Positions 30,312-39,942 of a DNA stretch of 64,000 nucleotides are shown piece after piece (the stretch's first letter is position 1; each line of letters opens with the position of its first letter). The notes under the pieces are model-generated. The model was given only the letters and a program-made list of their open reading frames with translations. It was not told the DNA's origin and searched no databases. Source of the DNA: Bacteroidota bacterium (GTDB lineage: Bacteria; Bacteroidota; Bacteroidia; NS11-12g; UBA9320); contig JABIUV010000052.1 of assembly GCA_018700895.1 (NCBI GenBank), positions 56,491-120,490 on the forward strand. Direction: 5' to 3'. A program made the translations under genes and the position numbers.

Positions 30312-31651
30312 AGATCTCTTACTGCTCGCTTAAATTGGTTTCCTCTATCTTGGTAGTTCTCAAATAAGTCGAAAGATGCACACGCAGGTGAGAGCAAAAC
30401 GGTCTCGCCATTCTCGCCTAAGTTATAAGCTATATCTACCGCCTCTTTTGCAGAGCTTGCGTTTATCATCATATCTACATCCTTACGAAATGCTTGGTGT
30501 AGCTTCATGTTGTTTTCGCCCAGGCATACGATGATGCGTACTTTTTCTTTCACAAGTGGGCTAAGAGCTGCATAATCGTTACCCTTATCTACTCCGCCAG
30601 CTATCCATACGATAGGGCCTTCCAGACTCTCTAGTGCGTACCAAGCTGCATTTACATTAGTGGCTTTACTGTCATTGATAAAGCTCATTCCTTTTACTTT
30701 AGAAACGTATTCTAGTCGGTGTTCTACATTCTTAAAATCAGCAAGACTCTCTCTGATGCTTTCTTTACGAATCAGCAACGAGCTAGCTATGATAGAAGCT
30801 GCCATGGAATTGTACGTGTTGTGCTTTCCGGCGATGGTTAATTGGTTAATAGCCATATTAAATTCTGTTTTTGGTTTGTTTAATGTTATGTTGATTTGAT
30901 TATTCTCCACCCACGCTCCTTCTGCAAGCGGACCACCATCGTAGGTGAACGGTATGCATTGAGCTGCGGTAGAATAATGTTCGAGTTGTTTTGTAATATC
31001 TTCATCATCAGCACAGTAAATAAATTTTTGCTCACCTTGCTGATTTTGGTTAATCTTAAACTTGGATTGGATGTAGGCTTGATACGAATCATATCTATCC
31101 AAATGATCGGGAGAGATATTGAGCAGTACCGCATAGTCTAAAGCAACAGTGTGCATTCCGTCTAGCTGAAAACTACTGATTTCCAACACGTAATATGCCT
31201 TATCCTCTAGAGCCACTTGCTTGGCAAAACTGAGACCTACATTTCCTGCCATTCCTACATCGAGTCCTGCTTTATGGAGCAAGTGGTAGGTAAGCATTGT
31301 GGTAGTCGTTTTGCCATTGGTTCCTGTGATGCCTATAAGCGTAGCGTCGGTATACGCCGCCGCAAATTCTATTTCGCCTATTACCGCTATGCCTCTCTCC
31401 GTAGCTTTTGCCACTATTGGAGCTGTATCGGGTATTCCTGGGCTTTTTATGATTTTTTGAGAGGTGAGTATCTTAGCCTCATCGTGGCCACCTTCCTCGT
31501 ATTTTATCCCATAGGTATCTAGCTCATCTTTGTAACGAGGCTTGATAGTGCCGTAGTCGCTTACCCATACATCAAAGCCTTTTTGCTTTGCTAATAAGGC
31601 CGCACCTACTCCGCTTTCGCCAGCACCCAATATGGAAATCAAGTTACTCAA
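30308..31651 (-). CDS. murD: UDP-N-acetylmuramoylalanine--D-glutamate ligase
   Basis: GTNGKTTTTML, FINDSKATN, WIAGGVDKG. Confidence 0.96.
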   Translation of the reverse strand: MSNLISILGAGESGVGAALLAKQKGFDVWVSDYGTIKPRYKDELDTYGIKYEEGGHDEAKILTSQKIIKSPGIPDTAPIVAKATERGIAVIGEIEFAAAYTDATLIGITGTNGKTTTTMLTYHLLHKAGLDVGMAGNVGLSFAKQVALEDKAYYVLEISSFQLDGMHTVALDYAVLLNISPDHLDRYDSYQAYIQSKFKINQNQQGEQKFIYCADDEDITKQLEHYSTAAQCIPFTYDGGPLAEGAWVENNQINITLNKPKTEFNMAINQLTIAGKHNTYNSMAASIIASSLLIRKESIRESLADFKNVEHRLEYVSKVKGMSFINDSKATNVNAAWYALESLEGPIVWIAGGVDKGNDYAALSPLVKEKVRIIVCLGENNMKLHQAFRKDVDMMINASSAKEAVDIAYNLGENGETVLLSPACASFDLFENYQDRGNQFKRAVRDL

Positions 31652-32902
31652 TTATCTTAGTTTGAAAGTGATGATGGTAAAAATGGCGAGCATAATACCG
31701 ACGATCCAAAATCGTACAACGATCTTAGGCTCAGCATATCCCAGCTTTTGATAATGATGATGCAGTGGCGACATTTTGAAAATGCGTCTACCTTCTCCAT
31801 ACTTCTTTTTAGTATATTTAAAATAGCTTACCTGAAGCATTACACTCAGGTTTTCGGCTAAGAAAACACCGCATAAAATAGGAAGCACCAATTCTTTGCG
31901 GAGCATCAATGCTAATACAGCAATCACACCACCGAGAGCCAAGCTACCCGTATCGCCCATAAATACTTGAGCAGGAAAACTATTGTGCCACAAGAAACCA
32001 ATACACGCTCCAGCTAATGAAGCTGCGTATATCACCAGTTCACCTTGATTGGGGATGAACATTATATTGAGGTAATCAGAAAAAATAAGGTTACCGCTTA
32101 TGAAGGCAAGAGCCGCTAGCGTAACACTTATTATAGCCGACGTTCCCGCGGCTAGCCCGTCTATTCCGTCGGTAAGGTTAGCTCCATTAGATACTGCCGT
32201 CACTACTACGATCACTACGAGCATAAACACAATCCACGACCACTTTTTGGCTGCGGTGTCACTCATCCAGAATAATACTTTGGAGTAATCTATCTCGTGT
32301 GTTTTGATGAATGGCAGAGTGGTGGTTGTGCTTTTCACATCTTTGAAATACATCAACTGCCCGTTAATTTCTTTTACTACTACACCGGCTGGGGCTTCTT
32401 CTACGGTAGCTATTTTGTACTGCTCACGCACGACTACGTCATCATTAAAATGAAGTACGAGTGCTACGATGACACCAAGACCTACTTGACCTACCACCTT
32501 AAATTTACCAGCTAGTCCTCCCTTATCTTTTTTATAAATTTTGATATAATCATCTACAAACCCAATAAGTCCTAACCATACCGTACTGAATATCATCAAC
32601 TGGATGTAGATATTATCTAGCTTCGCAAAAAGGAGTGTTGGAATGAGTATGGCCGCTATGATAATAAGCCCACCCATAGTCGGTGTACCTCTCTTAGCCT
32701 CTTCACCATCTAGGCCAAGCGTTCTGATGGTTTCTGCTGCTTGAAGATTGCGAAGTTTCTCAATGAGTGTCTTGCCAAATACCATAGAGATAGTAAGCGA
32801 AACAATCACCGCAAATGAGGCCCTAAAGGATATGTACTGAAATACACCCGCACCTGGCAGGTTGTAATTATCTTGTAGATAGTCGAATAAGTGGTATAGC
32901 AT
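31652..32902 (-). CDS. mraY: Phospho-N-acetylmuramoyl-pentapeptide transferase
   Basis: [33 protein letters not shown]. Confidence 0.97.
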   Translation of the reverse strand: MLYHLFDYLQDNYNLPGAGVFQYISFRASFAVIVSLTISMVFGKTLIEKLRNLQAAETIRTLGLDGEEAKRGTPTMGGLIIIAAILIPTLLFAKLDNIYIQLMIFSTVWLGLIGFVDDYIKIYKKDKGGLAGKFKVVGQVGLGVIVALVLHFNDDVVVREQYKIATVEEAPAGVVVKEINGQLMYFKDVKSTTTTLPFIKTHEIDYSKVLFWMSDTAAKKWSWIVFMLVVIVVVTAVSNGANLTDGIDGLAAGTSAIISVTLAALAFISGNLIFSDYLNIMFIPNQGELVIYAASLAGACIGFLWHNSFPAQVFMGDTGSLALGGVIAVLALMLRKELVLPILCGVFLAENLSVMLQVSYFKYTKKKYGEGRRIFKMSPLHHHYQKLGYAEPKIVVRFWIVGIMLAIFTIITFKLR

Positions 32903-34359
32903 TACTCTTTGATTAGTTTAAGGTTCTTGGTTATTATTTCTTTATCGTCAAATGGGTATTTTACTCCATTTATCTCTTGGTAGGTCTCATGACCTTTGCC
33001 CGCTACGAGTATTACATCTCCTGCATTACTTAGGCTTATGGCGGTTTTTATGGCTTCCTCTCTGTTGCTTATTTGCAGTACTTTTTTGAAATGTTGCGGC
33101 TCTACGCCCACCATCATTTCTTTTATAATCTGGTTAGGGTCTTCGCTACGCGGATTGTCACTCGTAAGTATAACTCGGGTGCTTGCTTCGCAGGCTATGC
33201 GGGCCATTACAGGTCGCTTTTCGGTATCTCGGTCGCCACCACAACCCACTACGGTAATGAGCTGCTCATTGGTCGTACGTATAGCATTTATGGTATCTAC
33301 CACATTTTGCAAGGCATCCGGCGTATGGGCATAATCTACTATGGCAGTGATTCCAGCTTCTTTGATATGCTGAAAACGCCCGTCTACACTATTGATAGCA
33401 CTGAGTGCTGTTACAATATCCAAGTGCTCCTTACCCAGCAGAAATGCTGTGCTGTATACTGCCAATACATTATACGCATTGAACTTGCCCACTAGGCGTA
33501 ACCACACTTCAGAATTGCGTATACTGAGTAACATCCCATCAAAATCGCTTTCTATAATCTTTGTCTTAAAATCACTTACGGACTTTAGACTGTAGGTGTA
33601 CACACTCGCTTTGGTGTTTTGCACCATTACTTTTCCATTTCTATCATCTTTGTTGGTGATGGCAAAAGCATCGCTGCTTAGTCCGTCAAACAGTCGTTTT
33701 TTGGTATACAGGTATTCTTTGAAATCGGTATGATAATCCAGATGATCGTGTGTGATATTCGAAAAAATGGCTCCGTTAAAAGCTAAGCCTGCCGTCCGAC
33801 CTTGATGCAACGCATGCGAGCTTACTTCCATAAAAGCATACATACAACCCGCATTCACCATCTCAGCGAGCAACTCATTGATACGCACACTATTGGGCGT
33901 GGTATGGGTGCTCTTATAATCTTCGCCTCCTATGCTGTACTTAATAGTAGAAAGCAGACCACACTTATGACCCAGATTCATAAAACACTGATACAGCATC
34001 GTAGCAATGGATGTCTTACCATTGGTACCCGTCACTCCTACTAGCTGTAGATTACTGCTTGGGTTATCGTAATATTCCGAAGCTAGGTAACCAAGTGCGT
34101 TGGCCGAATTTTCCACTACCACGTACGTAGCATTGCTCGTATCAGTTGGCAAATCTTCACATACAATTACACCTGCACCTTGCTCTATTGCCTTAGCTAT
34201 GTAGCGATGTCCATCCGTAGCTGCACCGCGGGTAGCAGCAAACAGGTAATTAGGCTTCACCTCACGCGAATCGAGCGTAAGTCCGCTTAGCGATACTTCT
34301 GTATCGCCTATGATTTCCAATACAGCTATGGCCGATAATATGTCGCTTAATACTTTCAT
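32902..34359 (-). CDS. murE: UDP-MurNAc-tripeptide synthetase (MurE)
   Basis: [30 protein letters not shown] (meso-DAP-type DNPR motif). Confidence 0.97.
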   Translation of the reverse strand: MKVLSDILSAIAVLEIIGDTEVSLSGLTLDSREVKPNYLFAATRGAATDGHRYIAKAIEQGAGVIVCEDLPTDTSNATYVVVENSANALGYLASEYYDNPSSNLQLVGVTGTNGKTSIATMLYQCFMNLGHKCGLLSTIKYSIGGEDYKSTHTTPNSVRINELLAEMVNAGCMYAFMEVSSHALHQGRTAGLAFNGAIFSNITHDHLDYHTDFKEYLYTKKRLFDGLSSDAFAITNKDDRNGKVMVQNTKASVYTYSLKSVSDFKTKIIESDFDGMLLSIRNSEVWLRLVGKFNAYNVLAVYSTAFLLGKEHLDIVTALSAINSVDGRFQHIKEAGITAIVDYAHTPDALQNVVDTINAIRTTNEQLITVVGCGGDRDTEKRPVMARIACEASTRVILTSDNPRSEDPNQIIKEMMVGVEPQHFKKVLQISNREEAIKTAISLSNAGDVILVAGKGHETYQEINGVKYPFDDKEIITKNLKLIKE

Positions 34360-36425
34360 TGTAATCGGATATAAACTGTTCTATTTTGTCGAACTACAGT
34401 ACCGGGAGCAGGACTTTGTTCTACTACTCTTCCGTACCCATTAATTCGTGCTTTGAGTCCGTGCATCTCCAATAGATACATAGCATCTTTGGCACCTAGC
34501 CCTCTTACATTAGGCATCTTACCATCGGCAATTGCCAGACTAGTGACTGTCCCTTTAGCCGCATTTACACTTACGATATCTGCTTTCACATCACCCGCCA
34601 TCTGCACATCAAGCACCTTGTTGAGCAACTGGAAATCGGAGTAATATCCCTTGGTATACGTAGGTGCTGCTTTACGCTCCTTGCCTACCTCTTGTTTTAC
34701 ACTGATGGTAAAAATCTTTTCGGCAGCTTCGCTAAAAACAGGTGCAGCGACATATGAAGCATAGAACTGCCCATTGCTTGGCTCACTCACCTGCACGTAC
34801 ATACTATACACTGGATTTTCCGCAGGAAAATGACCTACGAAACTGGCGTTGTACTTCTTTGCTTTTTGGTATGCTCCTTGGGTTGCAATCTGAGCGGTAC
34901 CCGTTTTACCACCCATACTCACCACACTGCTACGCACATTGCGTGCAGACCCTTCGGTAAATACAGCCGCGGTGATCTCTCGTATCTTGGCCGACGTCTC
35001 TTCGCTACATACGCGAATGGTCTTTACTTTTTTGTTATTATCACGTATAACCAGCCCCGCATCGGTTACCTGATTTACTATACGTGGCTTAATCATTATA
35101 CCATCATTGATAATACCATTATACGCCATAAGCAATTGTAAGGGCGTGTGCTGATTTTCATATCCTATGGCCAACCACGGGAGTGTAAGTTGAGACCAAC
35201 TGGAATTTTGCGGATGATTAAGAAATGGTTTTTCTTCTCCCAAAATCTCGATGCCCGTTGTTTTATCTAAATCAAGCTTGCGGAGGTAAGAGATGTACTT
35301 ACTGGGATTTTTACCATAATTATCAAATACGATAGACGAAAACGCTACGTTACTAGAGCGAGCAAATGCCTGCTTAAAACTCATTTTGGTGTATCGCCCC
35401 TTGTCTGAATCCCGCATTGGCTTACCAAAGTATTCACGCTCTCCATTGTAAATATTCATAGAATCATTTACATCAATGAGATCATCCTCGAATGCCGCCA
35501 TCGCAGAAAACACCTTCCATACAGAACCCGGCTCATAACTACCTCCCACAGCATAATTGTAAAGCTCGCCATACGTACCATCATTGCGTCGCTTGAGGTT
35601 AGCTATTGCTTTTATCTTACCGGTGGCTACTTCCATCACCACCACACAACCGTGCTTTGCATTGTGCTTTACAAGTGCATTCTCCAGCGAGCGTTGAGCA
35701 ATCTCCTGAAAATCGATATTAATCGTCGTATGTACATCACGACCATTTTGTGGTTCTATGAGGTTTTCATCATTGAGCGGTCTGAATCCGCCCGAAATAC
35801 GCTGCACTAGTCGTTTCCCTTTGGAACCACCCAAATCTTTGTCATAAGCCCGTTCTAATCCTACTCCAGGATTATTTATCGTACTGTACCCTATGGTTCT
35901 GTTGGCTAGCAATCCGGCAGGCTTCACTCGCTTAGTGCTGAGCTCTGAGAGGTAACCGCCACGGTATCGGCCTTTTCTGAAAATCACAAAATCTCGTATC
36001 GCCTTTTGCTCGTGATAGCCTACTCTGCGGCGTATCAGCTTATACTTATTCTTATCCTTTCTCGCTTTTTTGAGCAACGTCAAGTAATAGGATGCCGTAT
36101 GATCAGGAAACATCTGAGAGAGCTGTGTTGCCAACTCATTCACCTGTGCATCAAACGTATCTTGATTAACAATAGTAGCATCCCAGCGGATATCGTAAAT
36201 AGGCATAGACGTAGACAATAGATTACCATCATCCGAATAGATATTTCCTCGAGCAGGGCTAATGTCTTGGTGACGAATAGTAGTGCTGTCTGACAGGCTC
36301 AGTAGGCGTTCGCCCTCCACAATCTGAACACGAAACATCTGAAACGTAACCCAGAACGCAAAAAGTGCCACGACACTCATGCCGAAGATCACACGCTGCA
36401 TTATGCTCTTTTTTACGTTAGTCAT
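34356..36425 (-). CDS. ftsI: Penicillin-binding protein (FtsI/SpoVD-type) with C-terminal PASTA domain
   Basis: Transpeptidase SSNVAF and GKTGTAQ motifs; C-terminal MPNVRGLGAKDAMYLLE...VVEQSPAPGT PASTA. Confidence 0.95.
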   Translation of the reverse strand: MTNVKKSIMQRVIFGMSVVALFAFWVTFQMFRVQIVEGERLLSLSDSTTIRHQDISPARGNIYSDDGNLLSTSMPIYDIRWDATIVNQDTFDAQVNELATQLSQMFPDHTASYYLTLLKKARKDKNKYKLIRRRVGYHEQKAIRDFVIFRKGRYRGGYLSELSTKRVKPAGLLANRTIGYSTINNPGVGLERAYDKDLGGSKGKRLVQRISGGFRPLNDENLIEPQNGRDVHTTINIDFQEIAQRSLENALVKHNAKHGCVVVMEVATGKIKAIANLKRRNDGTYGELYNYAVGGSYEPGSVWKVFSAMAAFEDDLIDVNDSMNIYNGEREYFGKPMRDSDKGRYTKMSFKQAFARSSNVAFSSIVFDNYGKNPSKYISYLRKLDLDKTTGIEILGEEKPFLNHPQNSSWSQLTLPWLAIGYENQHTPLQLLMAYNGIINDGIMIKPRIVNQVTDAGLVIRDNNKKVKTIRVCSEETSAKIREITAAVFTEGSARNVRSSVVSMGGKTGTAQIATQGAYQKAKKYNASFVGHFPAENPVYSMYVQVSEPSNGQFYASYVAAPVFSEAAEKIFTISVKQEVGKERKAAPTYTKGYYSDFQLLNKVLDVQMAGDVKADIVSVNAAKGTVTSLAIADGKMPNVRGLGAKDAMYLLEMHGLKARINGYGRVVEQSPAPGTVVRQNRTVYIRLQ

Positions 36426-36726
36426 CCTTCTGTTTACGTATTACTTTTACAGCTCTATTGGGCTCTTTTACCCCGCGCTCAGCCAACCGCTCCTCCAGAC
36501 TCGCTCTAGACCGCTGTTGCATCAATTCTGATTTGAGCGTAATATTCTCTGCTCGCTTTTCTACCAAGCTTCTTTTGGTCGCCTCTATATCGCGTACGAT
36601 ATTGTCTGTACGATGCGATAAGTAGATATACAGCAATGCCACCACAAAAAGGAACAACAGGTAGTTAATCCATTCTGCAGGTATTCTCAACTCAGGCGTA
36701 GCGATGGATTTTTTCTGTTTTGCCAT
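36418..36726 (-). CDS. FtsL-like cell division protein
   Basis: Single TM plus coiled coil, positioned between rsmH and PBP gene. Confidence 0.75.
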   Translation of the reverse strand: MAKQKKSIATPELRIPAEWINYLLFLFVVALLYIYLSHRTDNIVRDIEATKRSLVEKRAENITLKSELMQQRSRASLEERLAERGVKEPNRAVKVIRKQKDD

Positions 36727-37631
36727 CAGATACGTTCTGCTATTCTAAGTTTTGCACTTCGGGCCCGTGGGTTGGCCGCTATTTCTTCATCGGTTGCCAT
36801 TATGGGCTTTCGGCTTACCGCTTTGTACACTTTAGGCAGATTGCCAAAGGGATCCGCATTCTTATCACCCCCTACATTGCCTGTTTGTATGAGGTTTTTC
36901 ACTAGCCTATCTTCTAGCGAGTGGTACGACATTACGACCAGTCGCCCTCCAGGATGGAGCAGCTCCGTGGCCTGATCCAACATTTGCTCTAGCGTACTCA
37001 TCTCGGCATTCACCTCTATACGCACCGCCTGATACACCTTGGCTAGGGTTTTATTTCTGGTTTTCGGATTCAAAAATCGCTCGAGAGCCATCTCCAAATC
37101 CTCCGTAGTTTCTATAGGCTTCACAGTACGATAATTCACCACCGCATTAGCCATTGGCGAAGCCTTATCTAGCTCACCGTAACTTCTAAATACTTTAGCC
37201 AACTTAGGCTGCTCATACGTATTCAGCACATTAATAGCCGACACTTCCGCATCCGTATTCATACGCATATCGAGTCCCGCCTCTCCAAATCGGAAAGAGA
37301 ATCCCCGCCCCTTAGCATCCAGATGGTGCGAACTCACACCTAAGTCAGCGAGTAGCCCATCTATTTTTTGCACGCCGTAGTAAGAACAGAAATTTTGCAA
37401 GTACCTGAAATTGGCCTTGCAGAAATGCAACCTATCATCGTCAATGCGATTTTCTACCGCATCAGAGTCTTGGTCAAAAACCAACAACTTACCCTTAGCA
37501 CTCAGTCGCTCCAATATTCCCTTGGAATGACCTCCCCCGCCATACGTAACATCCACATACGTTCCGTCGGGATTAATCTCCAGCCCATCTAGGCACGGCT
37601 TCAGCATTACCGGCACGTGATAATTACTCAT
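36726..37631 (-). CDS. rsmH: 16S rRNA (cytosine1402-N4)-methyltransferase
   Basis: YHVPVMLKPCLDGL, DVTYGGGGHSKGIL, VMSYHSLEDR; start re-assigned to ATG 37631. Confidence 0.96.
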   Translation of the reverse strand: MSNYHVPVMLKPCLDGLEINPDGTYVDVTYGGGGHSKGILERLSAKGKLLVFDQDSDAVENRIDDDRLHFCKANFRYLQNFCSYYGVQKIDGLLADLGVSSHHLDAKGRGFSFRFGEAGLDMRMNTDAEVSAINVLNTYEQPKLAKVFRSYGELDKASPMANAVVNYRTVKPIETTEDLEMALERFLNPKTRNKTLAKVYQAVRIEVNAEMSTLEQMLDQATELLHPGGRLVVMSYHSLEDRLVKNLIQTGNVGGDKNADPFGNLPKVYKAVSRKPIMATDEEIAANPRARSAKLRIAERI

Positions 37632-38097
37632 CGCCACCTCCCGTATTTTGGTCGCCCAGTACATCTTCCGCCAAATCGGCAAAATCATCTGCATCCACAT
37701 CCATCATCTCCGTGTACAGATGCTTACTCCATATCTCTATCCTGTTACCGTAAGCATAAAACACCGCCTCGTTTTTAATCTCAGCATACTCACATAGTTT
37801 CTTGGGCACGAGCATACGCGATGAGTTATCCAACTGCACCTCCGTAGCACCGTTGCTAAACTGACGAATAAACATCCGATGCTTCTTATTGAAATGATTG
37901 AGCGAGCTCAACCCCTCCAGCTCAGCATCCCAATCCTTGCGGGTGTAGAGCGTAAGACATTTTTCAAAACCGCGATTTACCACCAGTTTACTCACGGCAT
38001 CCTTAGGCAGTTGCTTCTTGAGCCCCGCTGGCAAAACCACACGACCCTTGTCGTCTAGCTTAGCCTCAAATTCTCCTATGTAAAGTGGTTTAGACAC
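37624..38097 (-). CDS. mraZ: Transcriptional regulator MraZ
   Basis: YIGEFEAKLDDKGRVVLPAGLKKQL; start re-assigned to GTG 38097. Confidence 0.95.
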   Translation of the reverse strand: MSKPLYIGEFEAKLDDKGRVVLPAGLKKQLPKDAVSKLVVNRGFEKCLTLYTRKDWDAELEGLSSLNHFNKKHRMFIRQFSNGATEVQLDNSSRMLVPKKLCEYAEIKNEAVFYAYGNRIEIWSKHLYTEMMDVDADDFADLAEDVLGDQNTGGGDE

Positions 38098-38115
38098 TGA
38101 TTTTAATCTTGGTTT

Positions 38116-38123
38116 CAAAAGTA
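38116..38123 (-). promoter_or_regulatory. -7 element TACTTTTG of the mraZ/dcw promoter
   Basis: Minus-strand TAnnTTTG directly downstream of the MraZ boxes. Confidence 0.65.
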
Positions 38124-38130
38124 AAACGAA

Positions 38131-38160
38131 TTTTCCCACTTTCTACCACTCTCCCCCACT
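38131..38160 (-). promoter_or_regulatory. Three direct-repeat MraZ boxes, 10-bp phased (AGTGGGGGAG AGTGGTAGAA AGTGGGAAAA)
   Basis: Direct reading of minus strand; matches known TGGGN/10-bp-period MraZ operator architecture. Confidence 0.85.
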
Positions 38161-38294
38161 TTTTGGCATAAGTAATCCACAATTCGTGTTATATTGCTGA
38201 ATGTCAATAATTTAACAAGTGGCACAAATTCCCCTAAATTTTGAATATTAGCGTTTATACGCGGGTAAAAAAGGATGATATGCGGGTACGAGGG

Positions 38295-38351
38295 GAGATT
38301 GTGGGAGGGGATGAGAGGAGGAGATTGTGGGAGGGGATGAGAGGAGGAGAT
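38295..38351. repeat. 26-bp purine-rich tandem repeat (GAGATTGTGGGAGGGGATGAGAGGAG x2 plus partial)
   Basis: Two exact consecutive copies plus GAGAT of a third. Confidence 0.9.
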
Positions 38352-38487
38352 AGATCAGTCCATTTTTTTCTAAAACGAGCGTTTACTAGTTGCGTTTATC
38401 CCTCCCACAGGACGCATAAACGACATGTTTTTGCTACACTTGCTGTTATACTAATGTTAGAATCAATAAAAAAAACATTAATATTAA

Positions 38488-38850
38488 ATGAGAATGACGA
38501 AAAGAAACTTTGTGATATTAATGGCTTTCGGATTTATCTCTATGTTAATAATGCTTGAATCCTGTAAAAATGATGATGATATTATTGACTCAGGTAGAAC
38601 TGCACTTGACCACGCTTATGAATGTGAAGAAGTATTAGGACCATTACCAAAATTTAGCTGTGCTGATGCCATAGAAGTATCTACTACAAAAAATGGAAGC
38701 CCAGTAACTTTTCCTTCGGGAGAAGAAGGTAATGGCAGCACAAACCCCAATGACTGTGACCATCCATGGGCTTTTGGCATGGCTTGTCAAACAGGAAATA
38801 AAGTAGGTCGCTATCAAGGCTTGAACTCAGATATTCTGAATATCTATTAA
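38488..38850 (+). pseudogene. 5' part of a lipoprotein gene, apparently truncated by hsdS remnant at about 38825-38845
   Basis: Lipobox-like LIMLESCKNDDD; ORF continues only a few codons into sequence that in another frame encodes HsdS. Confidence 0.55.
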
Positions 38851-39265
38851 AGTCATTTTATTTCAAAGAAGAATATTACCGATATGGAAGAGGAATTGTA
38901 GAAGACCTTTGGACAACAAGGTATTCGGAAATGAAAAATATGATAATTCCTTCTGCTCCAATTGAAGAACAAACCGCCATAGCCAATTTTTTAGATTACA
39001 AACTAGAAAAATAGCCCGTTTTATTAAAAAGAAAAAACAACTGGTTAGTTTATTAACAGAGCAAAAAGCAGCCATAATAAACCAAGCCGTAACCAAAGGA
39101 ATAAACCCAAATCCCAAACTAAAATGTAGTGATATTGAATGGTTAGGCGATATTCCTGCAAATTGGGAGGTGAGAAAGTTGAAATATTCTGTTAGATTGA
39201 ATAGTCATACCGCATTTGAAAAATCTGAAAGTATTCAAAATAAAATTGCTTTAGAGAAGAGTTAG
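38829..39265 (+). pseudogene. hsdS: Type I restriction-modification specificity subunit (HsdS) fragment, frameshifted
   Basis: YLLKSFYFKEEYYRYGRGIVEDLWTTRYSEMKNMIIPSAPIEEQTAIANFLDYKLEK* / KKKKQLVSLLTEQKAAIINQAVTKGINPNPKLKCSDIEWLGDIPANWEVRKLKYSV. Confidence 0.9.
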
Positions 39266-39888
39266 AAGAAGAGCAACAAGCAGATTTTAGAGCTAAAGTT
39301 AAAACTTATGTTCGTTTGTATATTTTCCTTTCTCAAATTGTGGACTTTGAAAATGTGTATTTAGAACGTTTGTATATTTTCTTAAATTATTTGCAAAACA
39401 AATTAGGAACAGAGGCTGAGCCTGACTTTTCGCAAGGAGTTTTGGACAATATTGATATGGATAGCTATCGACTGCAACTAGAAGCAACTACCAATATAGC
39501 AATGGAACAAGGAGAAGATTTACAACCTATCCCAACAGAAATGAGAGGTGGAGTAAGCGACCCAGAAATTGACCAGTTATCAAATATTATTCAAACTTTT
39601 AACGACCGTTACGGAACTAAATTTGAAGATGCTGATAAGGTTAGACAAATGGCTGAAAGTATTGTAAATGGAGTCGCTAAAAATAAAGATATGTTAAACT
39701 CTATTGAGCATTCTGACGAACAAAACGCAAGAATTACGAGTGATAAAATAGCTCAAGATGAATTACTGAAACACGTAACAACGAATTTTGATTTCTACAA
39801 AGTAATTAATGACAACGTAGAAGCCAAAGAAGAGTTTAATACGATGGTTTTTAATATGGTGAAAGAAATGCTGAACAAAGCTGTGTAG
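39250..39888 (+). pseudogene. hsdR: Type I restriction enzyme R subunit (HsdR) C-terminal fragment
   Basis: FREELEEEQQADFRAKVKTYVRLYIFLSQIVDFENVYLERLYIFLNYLQNKL...; lacks nuclease and helicase domains. Confidence 0.88.
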
Positions 39889-39942
39889 AAAACCAAAGCA
39901 AGCAAGTTTTGAAAAGTCTTGCTTTACATTTGCCCCCAGCAA

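Noticed and set aside
33073-33495. Plus-strand ORF antisense to murE, 140 aa
   Set aside because: Shadow ORF in a conserved essential gene
23319-38097. Absence of murF/ddl from the dcw cluster considered as anomaly
   Set aside because: murF and ddl are commonly located elsewhere in Bacteroidetes; not unusual
38295-38351. Tandem repeat considered as a CRISPR array
   Set aside because: Repeats are directly adjacent with no spacers and no cas genes
39316-39888. 190-aa ORF as an intact novel gene
   Set aside because: Frame continues upstream without a proper start and reads as the HsdR C-terminus; called a remnant instead
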